DNA of 64,000 nt from Nannocystis pusilla (GTDB lineage: Bacteria; Myxococcota_A; Polyangia; Nannocystales; Nannocystaceae). Positions 8,347 to 17,906 of this stretch are shown here, piece by piece. Both the position numbers and the translations under genes were made by a program. The stretch is from assembly GCF_026626665.1 (NCBI RefSeq), contig NZ_JAPNKE010000002.1:2667204-2731203 (forward strand), given 5' to 3'. Under the pieces are notes generated by a model. It did no database searches and was not told where the DNA came from. It was given only the letters and a program-made list of their open reading frames with translations. Numbering within the stretch: the first letter of the stretch is position 1; each line of letters opens with the position of its first letter.

Positions 8347-9705
8347 ATGTCCCTCCGCCGGCCGATCGCCCCCTGGATCCTCGTCCTTCTGCTGGACGCT
8401 TGCGTCTTCGACGGCTCGGGGTTCGGCGACCAGGACGAGGCCGCTTCCGCGTCCGGCATGACCACGGGGACCAGCGAGCCGACGACGTCGACGCCGACCA
8501 CGTCGGACGCGTCGACGGCGAGCACGGTCGGCCCGACCTGCGGCGACGGCGTCGTCGACTCCGGTGAGGAGTGCGACGATGGCCCCGGCAACGCCGACAC
8601 GGCCGCTTGCACGAGCCGCTGCACCCAGGCTTCGTGCGGCGACGGCCTGATCGGGCCCGGCGAGGCCTGTGACGACGGCAACGCCCTCGCAGGCGACGGA
8701 TGCTCGGCGACCTGCGTGTCGGAGTCGTGCGGCGACGGCGTCGTGCAGGCGGACGCCGGCGAGGAGTGCGACGAAGGGGAGGGCAACGGCCCCGGCCAGG
8801 CGTGCACTGGCATCTGCAAGCTCAACGTCTGCGGCGACGCCGATCTCGGGCCCGACGAGGCGTGCGACGACGGCAACCGCGACGCCGGCGACGCCTGCAC
8901 GACGGAGTGCAAGGAAGCGGTGTGCGGCGACGGGTTCGTTCAGGTCGGGGTCGAGGCGTGCGACGACGGCAACGCGGTCGACGGCGACGCGTGCCTGTCG
9001 ACGTGCGTGGCCGCGACCTGCGGCGACGGCGTCGTCCAGGATGGCGTGGAGCAGTGCGACGACGCCGATGGCGACAACGCCGACGAGTGCCTCGACACCT
9101 GCAACGCCGCGAAGTGCGGCGACGGCTTCGTGCACGCCGGACAGGAAGAATGCGACGACAACAACCTGAATGACGGCGACGGCTGCAGCAGTTCGTGCGC
9201 GAGGGAGTCGCGGCGCGTATTCGTCAGCAGCAAGGAGTACAAGGGCGACCTCGACGGCATCGCCGGCGCCGACGCGCTCTGTCAGGGGCTGGCCGACTCG
9301 AACGACCTGGGCGGGACCTGGAAAGCGTGGCTCACCGCCGATGCGGGGGCGGACAGTTCGCCGTCCGCTCGCTTTGTCCACGCCGCCGGGCCGTACCTCC
9401 TGCTCGACCAGGCCCAGACGAAGATCGCCGACGACTGGGCCGACCTCACCGATGGGACCCTCGACGCTCCCATCAACGTCTACGAGAACGGCCAGAACGC
9501 GGGCGGCGAGACGCTCGTGTGGACCGATACCCTCGCCAGCGGGGCGGGCTTCGTCGGCATCCAGGACTGCGTAGGTTGGGACAGCTCGAGCAACCTGGCG
9601 CAGGGGATCCAGGGCGATCGGACCCGGACCGACGGCGGGTGGTCGAACACCAACACGAACGACGGCTGCGACAAGACCAAGCGGATCTTCTGCTTCGAGC
9701 AGTGA
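8347..9705 (+). CDS. lipoprotein with Myxococcus-type cysteine-rich repeats and a DUF1554-like end
   Basis: The 452-residue protein starts with a lipoprotein signal (WILVLLLDACVFDG, lipid-modified Cys near residue 19) and a Thr/Ser-rich linker (about 40-60). Seven copies follow of a roughly 35-residue unit of the form CGDGxxxxxEECDDGNxxxGDGCSxxC (about 65-285). These are the DUF4215/Myxococcus cysteine-rich repeats, probably disulphide-bonded and metal-binding. The last 165 residues (RRVFVSSKEYKGDLDGIAGA, ending GGWSNTNTNDGCDKTKRIFC) resemble DUF1554, a C-type-lectin-like fold. Location on the cell surface is inferred from the signal. The ATG at 8347 is the only start with a full lipobox. Confidence 0.9.
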   Translation: MSLRRPIAPWILVLLLDACVFDGSGFGDQDEAASASGMTTGTSEPTTSTPTTSDASTASTVGPTCGDGVVDSGEECDDGPGNADTAACTSRCTQASCGDGLIGPGEACDDGNALAGDGCSATCVSESCGDGVVQADAGEECDEGEGNGPGQACTGICKLNVCGDADLGPDEACDDGNRDAGDACTTECKEAVCGDGFVQVGVEACDDGNAVDGDACLSTCVAATCGDGVVQDGVEQCDDADGDNADECLDTCNAAKCGDGFVHAGQEECDDNNLNDGDGCSSSCARESRRVFVSSKEYKGDLDGIAGADALCQGLADSNDLGGTWKAWLTADAGADSSPSARFVHAAGPYLLLDQAQTKIADDWADLTDGTLDAPINVYENGQNAGGETLVWTDTLASGAGFVGIQDCVGWDSSSNLAQGIQGDRTRTDGGWSNTNTNDGCDKTKRIFCFEQ

Positions 9706-10008
9706 CCCGAGCTGCGTCGAGCCTGCCTCGCCGCTGAGCAACGAACCATCAGATCTACGTATGAGATTCGGCCGCTCGGCCGGACGCGACTTCGCTCTGG
9801 CGTCCGTGACCGTCGTCGAGCCGACCACCATCGACGCGAGCGCGAGCTCCGCCCGCACCGACCGACCGACCCTTGCGCCCGCGGCCGTCCCGGCGCGCGT
9901 CCTCGCAGAGACGCCCGCACGTGCCCGACCGCGTTGCGCCGCGCGCCGTCCGGGGCCAAGGACGTGCCCACATTCCTCGCGCTCGACGATGACGACAAGG
10001 ACGGTCCC
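9706..10008. other. region upstream of the sulfatase gene
   Basis: No gene is evident. The sulfatase frame is open back to 9934, but the protein there is unordered before the GTG at 10009. Confidence 0.4.
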
Positions 10009-11754
10009 GTGCCCTCGCGCAATGTTCATACCTCGACGCCGCAGCTCCGGCGGGCGGCCGCGCTGAGCCTCGCGCTCGCTTGTACGCCGCGACCCGGCGG
10101 AGGGCCCGCGACAGGGCAGGAGCCGCCCGTCACGGCGCCCGAGCTCGCCCCGCCGATCGCCCCGGAAGGCCTCGCCGAGCCGGAGCCCGCCGTCCGGCCT
10201 CCCGGCCCCGGCTACGATCACCCCGATCAATTCCTCAGCGTCCGAACCAGCCGCCCGGCCGCCAACATGGAGCCCGTGGTCACCCACGCCACGCAGCTTC
10301 GAAGCGCCCGCGACAAGCTGGCCGCGCTGCAGCGACGCGCGGGCAAGCGGCCCAACGTCCTGATCTTCCTGATGGACGACGTCGGCTGGATGGACCCCGG
10401 CTTCAACGGCGGCGGCATCAGCGTCGGCAACCCGACGCCGCAGATCGATCGCGTCGCCGCCGAGAGCCTGGTCTTGACCTCGGCCTATTCGCAGCCGAGC
10501 TGTTCGCCGACCCGGGCCACCATCATGACCGGCCAGTATCCGGTCCATCACGGCATCCTGCGCCCGCCGATGTACGGCCAGACCGGCGGCCTCGAGGGCG
10601 CGGTCACCCTCGCTCGCCTGCTCTCGGAGCTCGGCTACGTCACCCAGGCGATCGGCAAGTGGCACCTCGGCGAGAACGAGGGGTCTCAGCCGCAGAACGT
10701 GGGCTTCGACGATTTCCGCGGCTTCCTCAGCGTCTCGGACATGTACACCGAATGGCGTGACCCGCACTTCAACCCGGAGATCGCGCTGAGCCCCGCCCGC
10801 ACCGCCTTCATCCGGAGCCTGCCGTTCTCCCGCGCCGACGTCCACGCGGTCCGCGGCGGCCCGCTCGAGGCGGTCCAGGAGATCGATCTCGAGACGATCC
10901 AGGACCTCGACCAGGAGTGGGCCGCCTACGGCGAGCGATTCCTGCGCCGCATGGCCGACGAATCGCGCCCGTTCTTCCTGTATTACAACACCCGCGGCTG
11001 CCACTTCGACAATTACCCCAACGCTCATTACCGCGGCCGCTCGCCCGCCCGAACCACCTACGCCGATTGCATGGTCGAGATGGACGACGTGTTCGGCCGC
11101 CTCTACCGCACGCTCGAGCAGACCGGCCAGGTCGACAACACCCTCGTGCTGTTCACCTCCGACAACGGCCCCGAGCAGGAGGTCGCGCCGTACGGTCACA
11201 CCCCGTTCCGCGGCGGCAAGGGCTCGACCTGGGAGGGTGGGGTCCGCGTGCCGACCTTCGCCTCGTGGCGCGGCACCATCACCCCGCGCCGGTCGGACGG
11301 CCTGTTCGACCTGGCCGACATCTTCAACACCGCGCTCGCCCTCGCCGGCCGGGCGGGAGGCGAGCTGGCCGCGCTCATGCCCGAGGACCGCTACGTCGAC
11401 GGCGTCGACCAGACCTCCTTCCTGGTCGCCGACGACGGCGAGTCGAACCGCCGCAGCGTCCTCTACTTCTGGAACGATCGCCCCGTCGGCACCCGCATCG
11501 ACGAGTTCAAGTTCACCACGATCGCCCAGCTGCCGCAGCTCGTGACCCAGCGCGGGCAACAGGGCGGATTCACCGGCGCGATCGCGCCGAGCGCCGGCGC
11601 GCTGATGTTCAACCTCTACACCAACCCGCAGGAGGACGACTCGATCGCGATCCGCCACGCGCCGGTCACCCTCGCGCTCGAGGCCGAGCTGCTGCGCTAC
11701 CGCGAGGTGCTGAAGAAATTCCCGACGCGCAAACAGATCGAGTTCACGCAATGA
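10009..11754 (+). CDS. sulfatase (arylsulfatase type), lipid-anchored
   Basis: It hydrolyses sulfate esters with a formylglycine made from the Cys of [15 protein letters not shown] (about residue 166, the C-x-P-x-R signature). Metal ligands are visible in [13 protein letters not shown] (about 120) and FTSDNGPEQ (about 385). The IGKWHLGE motif (about 215) is the second sulfatase signature. The C-terminal segment ([11 protein letters not shown]) is typical. The chosen GTG at 10009 gives a short basic start and a lipobox-like LSLALACTP, then a Pro-rich linker. A GTG at 9964 or TTG at 9934 is possible. The stop overlaps the next ATG (ATGA), so it is coupled to the enzyme that activates it. Confidence 0.92.
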   Translation: MPSRNVHTSTPQLRRAAALSLALACTPRPGGGPATGQEPPVTAPELAPPIAPEGLAEPEPAVRPPGPGYDHPDQFLSVRTSRPAANMEPVVTHATQLRSARDKLAALQRRAGKRPNVLIFLMDDVGWMDPGFNGGGISVGNPTPQIDRVAAESLVLTSAYSQPSCSPTRATIMTGQYPVHHGILRPPMYGQTGGLEGAVTLARLLSELGYVTQAIGKWHLGENEGSQPQNVGFDDFRGFLSVSDMYTEWRDPHFNPEIALSPARTAFIRSLPFSRADVHAVRGGPLEAVQEIDLETIQDLDQEWAAYGERFLRRMADESRPFFLYYNTRGCHFDNYPNAHYRGRSPARTTYADCMVEMDDVFGRLYRTLEQTGQVDNTLVLFTSDNGPEQEVAPYGHTPFRGGKGSTWEGGVRVPTFASWRGTITPRRSDGLFDLADIFNTALALAGRAGGELAALMPEDRYVDGVDQTSFLVADDGESNRRSVLYFWNDRPVGTRIDEFKFTTIAQLPQLVTQRGQQGGFTGAIAPSAGALMFNLYTNPQEDDSIAIRHAPVTLALEAELLRYREVLKKFPTRKQIEFTQ

Positions 11755-12728
11755 CTCGCCGCTTCCTCGTCGCGTGCGGTTCGCTGCTCGCCGCGTGCCT
11801 GGCGGCCTGTGAATCCACGTCCCCCGAGATGGTGTGGATCCCCGGCGGCGAGTTCTGGATGGGCTCCGACGATCCGCGGTTCACCGACGCCCATCCGCGC
11901 CACCGCGTCGCAGTCTCGGGCTTCTGGCTCGGCGCCACCGAGGTCACCAACGCCCAGTTCGCCGCCTTCGTGCGCGCGACCGGCCACGTCACGCTCGCCG
12001 AACAGACCCCGCGCGCCGAGGACTATCCCGACGTCCCGCCCGACCGCCGGATCGCCGGCTCGATCGTCTTCACCCCGCCCGAAAGCGTCGCCTCGCTCGC
12101 GCGCGCCGACGCGTGGTGGCGCTACGTCGCCGGCGCCGACTGGCGGCACCCCGAGGGTCCCGCCAGCGACCTCGAAGGTCGCATGCACCACCCGGTCGTC
12201 CACGTCGCCCACGCGGACGCCGTCGCCTACGCCCGCTGGGCGAACGGCCGCCTGCCGACCGAGGCCGAGTGGGAGTACGCGGCCCGCGGCGGCCTCGATC
12301 GCAAGCGCCACGTGTGGGGCGACGCGCCGCTCGGCGACGAGGCGCACCCCGCCAACACCTTCCAGGGCCGCTTCCCCGGCCAAGACACCGCCGCCGACGG
12401 CCACGCCGGGGCCGCCCCCGTCGCCAGCTACCCCGCCAACGGATATGGCCTTTACGACATGTCCGGGAACGTCTGGGAGTGGACCGCGGACTGGTACCGC
12501 CCCGACGCTTACGCCCGCCGCTCCCCGCGAGCCGTCGATCCGCCTGGCCCTCCGGACAGCTTCGATCCGGCCGAACCCGGCGTCACCAAGCGCGTCCAGC
12601 GTGGCGGCTCCTACCTCTGCACGGACCAGTACTGCGGCCGCTACACCCCCGACGCCCGCGGCAAGGCCACCCCCGACAGCGCCACCAACCACGTCGGCTT
12701 CCGCATCGCCCGCGACGCAGGGCCGTGA
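11751..12728 (+). CDS. formylglycine-generating enzyme (SUMF1-type), lipoprotein
   Basis: This family converts the sulfatase active-site Cys to formylglycine. The 325-residue protein has a lipobox ([11 protein letters not shown]), so it is probably exported. The FGE fold follows: [71 protein letters not shown] and HVGFRIA. Both catalytic, copper-binding cysteines of true FGEs are present in [15 protein letters not shown] (about 285 and 290). Proteins that only share the fold lack them, so I call this an active FGE. It overlaps the sulfatase stop by 4 nt. Signal sequences on both proteins suggest modification during or after export; that is inference. Confidence 0.93.
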   Translation: MTRRFLVACGSLLAACLAACESTSPEMVWIPGGEFWMGSDDPRFTDAHPRHRVAVSGFWLGATEVTNAQFAAFVRATGHVTLAEQTPRAEDYPDVPPDRRIAGSIVFTPPESVASLARADAWWRYVAGADWRHPEGPASDLEGRMHHPVVHVAHADAVAYARWANGRLPTEAEWEYAARGGLDRKRHVWGDAPLGDEAHPANTFQGRFPGQDTAADGHAGAAPVASYPANGYGLYDMSGNVWEWTADWYRPDAYARRSPRAVDPPGPPDSFDPAEPGVTKRVQRGGSYLCTDQYCGRYTPDARGKATPDSATNHVGFRIARDAGP

Positions 12729-12953
12729 ATCGGAGCGTGTTCGCGAGGGGCCGGTTCGACCTCGCCGAGCGCGCAGCATGCCGTGATGGCAGCGACGGCA
12801 CGGCGAGCGCCGGGTGTCGCAGTGGAGGACGAGCGGGGAGGGCACAGGGCTGCTCGAGACATCGTGCATGCGAGCCTCCGAGGCGGCTCCGGCATGGGCT
12901 CGCGTCGAGGGGACGTCGCTGCGACGCGCGGACTCGCGGTGAACCAGCGCGAC

Positions 12954-13484
12954 TCAGCGCGGCTCGCGGAGCGAGGCGACGATCAGCGCCGCCGATTGCT
13001 CGGGCGTGTGCGCTTCGGTGTCGATGCGCAGCGACGACGGCAGCGGCGGAAACGCGAAGCCGCCGGCGCGCTCGATCGAGCGGTACAGGGCGACATCGGT
13101 GAGCTTGCCGAAACGATGCCGGCTGGGCTGGTCGAGCCGCTGGACGATGGCTTCGGGCGAACACAGCAGCTCGACGAACACCACCTCGCCGCCGTGCGCG
13201 CGCACCGAGCGGGTCAAGCTCTCGATGAGCGCCGGATCGACGCTCGCCTCGGGATGGAAGGTGAAGACGAAGGAGCGTCCGGCCGCGGCGGCTTCGGCGA
13301 ACGCCGCGCTCCAGATCGCCGCGCGCAGGCGGCAGAAGCCGGAACTGCCGAATTCGAACAAGGCCAGCGCGGCGTCCACCGCCAGATGGTTGTGGAACAG
13401 CGGGATGCCCAGCGCCTCGGCCACACGGGTCCCGATGGTGTGCTTGCCGGAGGCGGCCGGGCCATGAATGAAGACGACTTGCAT
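12954..13484 (-). CDS. P-loop nucleotide-binding protein (small kinase or zeta-like)
   Basis: The 176-residue protein opens with a Walker A motif, FIHGPAASGKHT (residues 5-16), close to the N-terminus as in shikimate kinase, AAA_33 and zeta-type kinases. A following FHNHLAVDAAL and a VVFVELLCSPEAIVQRL strand-helix fit the nucleoside-kinase fold. The lid region probably lies around QPSRHRFGKLTD. The substrate is unknown. No antitoxin partner is adjacent, so a toxin role is not supported. The start at 13484 places the P-loop normally. Confidence 0.75.
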   Translation of the reverse strand: MQVVFIHGPAASGKHTIGTRVAEALGIPLFHNHLAVDAALALFEFGSSGFCRLRAAIWSAAFAEAAAAGRSFVFTFHPEASVDPALIESLTRSVRAHGGEVVFVELLCSPEAIVQRLDQPSRHRFGKLTDVALYRSIERAGGFAFPPLPSSLRIDTEAHTPEQSAALIVASLREPR

Positions 13485-13615
13485 GGGAGTGAGGGCGGGA
13501 AAGTCTTGCGATCCTTATACCGGATGCGGCGGCCGGACACGACCCGTCCCTTGGATCAGCTCCACAGCTCTTCGCCAGGGGCCGGCCTGCGCCGGCGTCT
13601 CGATCCGCCTTTGCG

Positions 13616-13674
13616 AATGTCTTTTGCGACATGACGCATAGAACATGTCCGCGAGGACATTTATCGCCGACAAG
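13616..13674. repeat. 14-nt hairpin repeat array
   Basis: AATG (13616), CATG (13630), CATG (13644) and CATT (13658) are exactly 14 nt apart with inserts TCTTTTGCGA, ACGCATAGAA and TCCGCGAGGA. CAAG at 13671 is 13 nt further. The third insert has a GCGA loop. Confidence 0.8.
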
Positions 13675-13765
13675 TGCCGGTGTGCGCGCCGCGTGGCGAA
13701 GGGGAGGGCGGCCTCGCGCGGGCGCGAGCGGGCTTCGCCAGCGCGTGTGAGGGAGGGACATTTGG

Positions 13766-13783
13766 GCTGTCCGAATGGACATG
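13766..13783. repeat. single hairpin of the 14-nt repeat family
   Basis: GCTG-TCCGAATGGA-CATG. The TGTCC/GGACA core pairs around a GAAT loop. Confidence 0.65.
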
Positions 13784-13858
13784 TCAGGAACTCCGCGGCC
13801 GCGGAGCAGGCCGCGGCGAGGTCTGCCGCGCGCAGGGGCGCGAGCGCCGGCCAGACAA

Positions 13859-13876
13859 CGTGTCCGAAAGGACATA
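13859..13876. repeat. single hairpin of the 14-nt repeat family
   Basis: CGTG-TCCGAAAGGA-CATA. The TGTCC/GGACA stem closes a GAAA tetraloop. Confidence 0.65.
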
Positions 13877-14088
13877 TACGGGTTCGCCGGGCCGCGTGCT
13901 CCGCTCGCCGTGAGCTCGAGCGAGGCGGTACGGCGCGAGGGGCCTGTCAGGAATCCGCGCGACCGCGAGGAGCGGCGAATCGGGGCGATTGTCGCGTTCG
14001 CGGCGAGTCCGGGCAGCGGAGGGGGAGGCGGAGCCGGGTCCGATCGCGGTCCTTGGCCGACGCCGGGGGCCGGCACTTACTGACGGGC

Positions 14089-15438
14089 ATGCCTTCACAT
14101 CTTGTCTCCCGCGGGTGCCTCCTCGTCGTGGTCGGATCGCTGGCGTGCGGTCCGTCGATCCTCGAGACGGGCACCGACACCAGCAGCTCCACCGACCACG
14201 CCGGCACCACGACGACCTCCGGGACCGACACGCAGGGCCCGACCGCGAGCACGCCGACGACCGGCGAGACCGACCCCACCGACGCCACCGGTTCGCCGCC
14301 GAGTCCGACGACGGGCGAGCCGCCCGAGACGACCGGCGGCCCTCCGGTCGACTGTCCGAAAGGACAGACGCCGTTCGCGGCCCGCTGGGCGACGGTGATC
14401 GTCCAGCCGGAGCTCGGGGGCTGGGGCCCGGGCTGGCTGGCGCCGCTGCCGGACGGCGGGGTGGCGGCGTCGCTGTCGTACAGGAACGAGGACAAGCTGT
14501 CCGGCTACGGGGTGATGCTGCTGGCGAACGACGGCGAGCTGCTCGGCACACACGTGTCCCCGCCGAGCGCCGGTGGCACCAACGATCTCGCGCTCGCGGT
14601 CGACGACGCGGAGCGATTGGTCCTGTTCGGGAGCCGGCTCGTCGAGCCGACCATGAAGCCGTTCCTGGTGCGGTTCGCCGGCGACGGTCCGTTCGTCGAA
14701 GAGGTCGAGCTCGGCGAGCCGTCGATGGGCTGGGAGGGCAAGCTGACGATGCTGGACACGCCCGTGCTGTTCGGGGAGTTGGACGACAGCACGGTGATCG
14801 CGACCAAGCTCGAGCCCGACGACGTCGGTTCGACGTGGACGAGGGTGCTCGACGCGGCGCCGGCGGCGATCCCCCTGGCGTCCGCCGCCGACGCGAGCGG
14901 TCGGATCCTGTTCGTGTCGGGGCCCGACTTCGTGCACACCGGCGTGTTCAACCTGCAGGTGGTCGACAGCGCCGGCGAGCCGGTGTGGTCGCGTACGCTC
15001 GACGCGCCGGACTTCGGGGTGGTGAAGGACGCGATCGCGATCCCGGGCGGCTGGGCGATCCTCCGCGACAGCTCCCAGGGCACCCCGGTGCAGCTGCTGG
15101 CGATCGCGGAGGCTGACGGGGCGACGCTGTGGGACGTCGAGATCGCGGCGGAGAACGAGGACGGCCCGCCGCGAGCGTCCCGCGTCCACCTCATCGGCGA
15201 TCGCTTGACGGTCCCGGTGATCCGCACGCTGGACTTCGAGGACCTGGACGGGCCGCACACGGTCGCGGCCCACCGCCTCGCGCTCGACGGGACGCCGGTC
15301 GACGAGACACCGCTGTGGGAGGCGACCTTGCCGCAGAGCCTGTACAGCCTCGAGAGCACGGTCAACGCCTGCGGCGAGCTCGTGACGCTGTCGACCGGGA
15401 CCAACGGGAGGGCCCGGATCGGCGCGTACGTGCCGTGA
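14089..15438 (+). CDS. lipoprotein with Thr-rich linker and beta-propeller-like domain
   Basis: The 449-residue protein has a lipobox (VVVGSLACGPS), then about 60 residues of Thr/Ser/Pro/Asp linker (TGTDTSSSTDHAGTTTTSG style). A long region follows with repeating short strands and turns (GVMLLANDGELLGTHV, LLAIAEADGATLWDVEI, AAHRLALDGTPVDETPLWEA), like PQQ- or WD-type propeller blades. It is probably displayed on the outer surface. The function is unknown. A member of the hairpin repeat family (14351-14368) lies in frame at the end of the linker and encodes VDCPKGQT. The ATG at 14089 gives the complete signal. Confidence 0.75.
   Translation: MPSHLVSRGCLLVVVGSLACGPSILETGTDTSSSTDHAGTTTTSGTDTQGPTASTPTTGETDPTDATGSPPSPTTGEPPETTGGPPVDCPKGQTPFAARWATVIVQPELGGWGPGWLAPLPDGGVAASLSYRNEDKLSGYGVMLLANDGELLGTHVSPPSAGGTNDLALAVDDAERLVLFGSRLVEPTMKPFLVRFAGDGPFVEEVELGEPSMGWEGKLTMLDTPVLFGELDDSTVIATKLEPDDVGSTWTRVLDAAPAAIPLASAADASGRILFVSGPDFVHTGVFNLQVVDSAGEPVWSRTLDAPDFGVVKDAIAIPGGWAILRDSSQGTPVQLLAIAEADGATLWDVEIAAENEDGPPRASRVHLIGDRLTVPVIRTLDFEDLDGPHTVAAHRLALDGTPVDETPLWEATLPQSLYSLESTVNACGELVTLSTGTNGRARIGAYVP
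14351..14368 (+). repeat. in-frame hairpin of the 14-nt repeat family
   Basis: ACTG-TCCGAAAGGA-CAGA, with a CTGTCC/GGACAG stem and GAAA loop. It is inside the lipoprotein gene at the border between linker and folded domain. Confidence 0.65.
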
Positions 15439-15439
15439 G

Positions 15440-15884
15440 GCCGGATCCTGCCGGGGGCATGTGAGTGCGCGCCGAGTCGGCCGCCAGCAGCCCCTGCTCG
15501 TGCTCGTCGATCCACGACACCGAGCTGGCCGGCACGCGGCTCGAGCCGAGGAACCCGTGGCGCAGCTGCAGCCGCCGGCCGAGCATCTCGAGCTCGCCCT
15601 GCCAGCATTCGGGGCGGAGGAGCGTACGGGCCGCCCCGGCATGTCTGGCGGGACAGTCGGCCCCTGGCGCCATCCAGAAGCGCAGCGCGGCCGGGTCGAC
15701 GCGCGACCCACAGCCGAAGCGCGTCCGGACCCGTCGGCTCGGTGGCGCATTCGATCCCGAGGTCGGGCGCGTCGACGTACGCCGCGGCGAACTCGATATC
15801 GGCCACGTAGGCGCCCATCCCCGAAACGACCGAGCGTCGGGCGACGTCGATCCGGATCTGCGCGCCGTCGGGCAAGTCGGCGTC
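15440..15884 (-). pseudogene. broken gene fragment with a frameshift
   Basis: Two frames hold ordered protein in series. The first is DLPDGAQIRIDVARRSV ... IEFAAAYVDAPDLGIEC, from about 15880 to 15715. The second is DPAALRFWMAPG ... CWQGELEMLGRRLQLRHGFLG, ending around 15470 with SSVSWIDEHEQGLL. No start codon exists for the first part, because the serine hydrolase stop lies at its 5' edge. It is probably a secreted-protein remnant that lost its 5' end, or a gene with further indels. A family hairpin (15640-15657) sits inside it. Confidence 0.45.
15640..15657. repeat. single hairpin of the 14-nt repeat family
   Basis: CATG-TCTGGCGGGA-CAGT, inside the broken gene fragment. The stem is imperfect (TGTC.../...GACA). 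Confidence 0.5.
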
Positions 15885-16899
15885 ACGCCACCGCGAGCAG
15901 GGCCTGCAGGATCGCCTGCGAGCGGCGCTGGCCGTAGCCGCGGCCATAGGCGCGGCTCGTGATGGCGACCACCAGGTCCAGCGCCGGCACCACATAGATC
16001 TTGTTGCCGCCGTTGCCCGAGGCAAAGGTTACGCGCACCGGCCCGCCGCGGGCCGCGTGCGTGGTGTGGTACCAGTACAGGCCGTAGTGCGAGGCGTAGG
16101 GATCGGCGTCGGCGATGTCGACGGCGGGTTGCAGCGTGCGGTCGATCCAGTCGCGGCCGATCACGCGCGTGTGGCCGTGTTTGCCGCCGTCCAGCAGCAG
16201 ACGGCCGATGCGCAGCATGTCGTCCACGGCGAGCGAGAGGTTGCCCTGGCCCTTCACGTTTCCCGCCGCGTCGCGTGCCCAATGCCAGCGGGTGATGCCG
16301 AGCGGTGCGAACAGGACCTCGCGTGCGAAGGTTTCGAGGTCCTGTCCGCAGGCCTGCTGCACGACGAGGCCGACCACGTAGGCGGCCAACGAGTTGTAGC
16401 GGTAGTGCAGGCCCGGCGCCGTGGCCCGCGGCACCGACCAGGCGAAGGCCACCGGATCGGGCGCGGCATCCATGAGATCCTCGCTGCCGGGAGAGGCGGG
16501 ATCCTCGTCGAAGGCGTCGACGCCGCTGCGCATGTCGAGCAGGTCGCGCAGCGGCACATCGGCGAAAGCGCTGCCGCGCGCGGCCGGGAGGTAGCGCTGC
16601 ACGGGATCGGCGGGATCGCGCAGCATGCCGCGATCGAAGGCCGCGCCGGCCAGCAGCGAGGTGATGCTCTTGCCGGCGGAGCGCACGTCGTGCAGCTCGT
16701 CGGCACGCGCGCCGTTGTAGGTGCGCAACGCGACGCGTCGCCGGCCGCGGTGCACGCTGACGGCGCGCAGGTCGGCGTGTTCGTCGTGGTCGAAGCCGGC
16801 GAGCACGTCGTCGAACCGGTCCGCGGCGCGCGATTGCGTCGCAAGCGACGGAGTGCAGGCGAACAGGGGCAGGGCGCGGAGCAGGTCGCGGCGGTGCAT
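15883..16899 (-). CDS. serine hydrolase, beta-lactamase class C / penicillin-binding type
   Basis: The family uses a Ser nucleophile to act on peptides, beta-lactams or esters. The 338-residue protein has an export signal (RRDLLRALPLFACTPSL, possibly Tat-like because of the Arg pair). It has the S-x-x-K motif SAGK (about residue 75), the Y-x-N motif in RYNSLAAY (about 170) and ASGNGGNKIYVV late in the chain in the place of the K-T-G-like box. VPLRDLLDMRSGVD and FAREVLFAPLGIT are typical of esterase EstB-like members. The start at 16899 gives the signal. It is likely periplasmic, with an unknown substrate. Confidence 0.88.
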   Translation of the reverse strand: MHRRDLLRALPLFACTPSLATQSRAADRFDDVLAGFDHDEHADLRAVSVHRGRRRVALRTYNGARADELHDVRSAGKSITSLLAGAAFDRGMLRDPADPVQRYLPAARGSAFADVPLRDLLDMRSGVDAFDEDPASPGSEDLMDAAPDPVAFAWSVPRATAPGLHYRYNSLAAYVVGLVVQQACGQDLETFAREVLFAPLGITRWHWARDAAGNVKGQGNLSLAVDDMLRIGRLLLDGGKHGHTRVIGRDWIDRTLQPAVDIADADPYASHYGLYWYHTTHAARGGPVRVTFASGNGGNKIYVVPALDLVVAITSRAYGRGYGQRRSQAILQALLAVA

Positions 16900-17245
16900 G
16901 GGGATCGGTAGCGAGGGTCCTGCAGGTCGTATGCTTCAACGAGCGCTGCGGCGAGGGCAAGGATGTGTGCCTCGACGGGTCGGGGCTCGTGAGTGGGAGA
17001 ATATTCTGAAACGACGTCGGCGAACCGAGTGCGGCGCCCGATCCAGCGCGCTGAACCACCCGAGCTGAAACGGGCGCCTCGCAGGCGAGTGGAGCCCCGC
17101 GATCGCGTACACCGGCGCGACGCCGTGCCATCCGCTGCCGTCTCGTCGCCCGCGGCGAGCTCGAGGTCGCAGGGGAGGGGACCATCGCCGCGCGACGGGT
17201 CCTTGTTGCATCGTCACCCGACCCTGCGGTACCTCCCGGGCACCG
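16900..17245. other. intergenic region between divergent genes
   Basis: No gene or repeat is seen. Promoters for the serine hydrolase (minus) and glyoxalase-like gene (plus) should lie here. Confidence 0.4.
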
Positions 17246-17607
17246 ATGAAGCTAAACCAGATCATCCCGATGCTGCCGGTGCGCAGCATGCCCGCGAGCG
17301 TCGAGTTCTATCGAAACTCGGCTTCGCCGTCGAGGACAGGAACGACGACTGGCGCTGGGCGATGCTGCGCTTCGGTGATTGCCGGCTGATGGTGGACCAG
17401 TCGCTCAACGTCCATCCCGACGCGCCACGTGGTTCCGTGCTCTACCTGTATCCGGACGACATCGTCGCGTATCATCGAGAGGTGCGCGGGAACGGATTGG
17501 TCATCCCGGACCTGGAAACGACGTTCTACGGCATGACCGAGTTCCGCATCGAGGACCCGGACGGCAACCGGCTGTGGATCGGGCAGGACGCGTCGAAGGA
17601 GGCCTGA
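17246..17607 (+). CDS. glyoxalase/bleomycin-resistance family protein, one frameshift
   Basis: Vicinal-oxygen-chelate proteins bind a metal and small molecules. The N-terminus (MKLNQIIPMLPVRSMPASVEFYR) is in one frame. After CGAAAC near 17315 the fold continues in the next: KLGFAVEDRNDDWRW, LRFGDCRLMV, VLYLYPDDIVAYHREV, EFRIEDPDGNRLWIG. Adding one A to the AAA run restores RKLGF and gives a 120-residue protein of normal family length. The homopolymer position argues for a sequencing deletion. The usual metal Glu is in the last motif (EDPDGN context). The role (resistance, detoxification) cannot be set from context. Confidence 0.8.
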
Positions 17608-17906
17608 CTGTCGCGAGCGACCTCGAAGCCGTGCCGGAGGCCGAGGTGCCACCGCAGGAGGAGCCGGGGGAGAAGACTGGAAAGACCGGGAGCTCCCGTC
17701 ACAACAGCGCGCAGACGCGGCCTCGTGAGGCCGACGGCGTCTGTCCGTGAAGACAGATCGTCGTGCGGGTCGGTTCGACGACGGCGCTCTCGGCGAGGAG
17801 CCGGCCGGCTGCAGCGCCGGGAGCACGACGCACGGGCACGAACGCGGGGAATAAGGCATTCACCGCCACGGTTGCTGGCCGCGTGTTCGGCTCCTGGACC
17901 CCTTCG
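17608..17906. other. intergenic region with one family hairpin
   Basis: It is non-coding by eye. The hairpin at 17740-17757 is the only structured element noted. Confidence 0.4.
17740..17757. repeat. single hairpin of the 14-nt repeat family
   Basis: TCTG-TCCGTGAAGA-CAGA. A 6-bp stem TCTGTC/GACAGA with one internal mismatch. Confidence 0.55.

Larger units (their letters stand above)
13485..14088. other. 600-nt non-coding region with three hairpin repeat loci
   Basis: No coding frame is convincing. It holds hairpin repeats at 13616-13674, 13766-13783 and 13859-13876. It lies between two divergent genes, so their promoters should be here, but no clear -35/-10 pair is seen. Confidence 0.6.

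Noticed and set aside
8266..11751. A 1161-codon minus-strand frame opposite the cysteine-rich and sulfatase genes
   Set aside because: It is antisense to two well-supported genes and has no recognisable domain.
12456..12475. A CATGTCCGGGAACG hairpin-like site in the FGE gene
   Set aside because: It encodes the conserved DMSGNVWEW motif, so the sequence is explained by protein conservation and lacks the second box.
12954..13484. Toxin-antitoxin (zeta kinase) interpretation of the P-loop protein
   Set aside because: No small antitoxin ORF is adjacent, and the P-loop alone fits many kinases.
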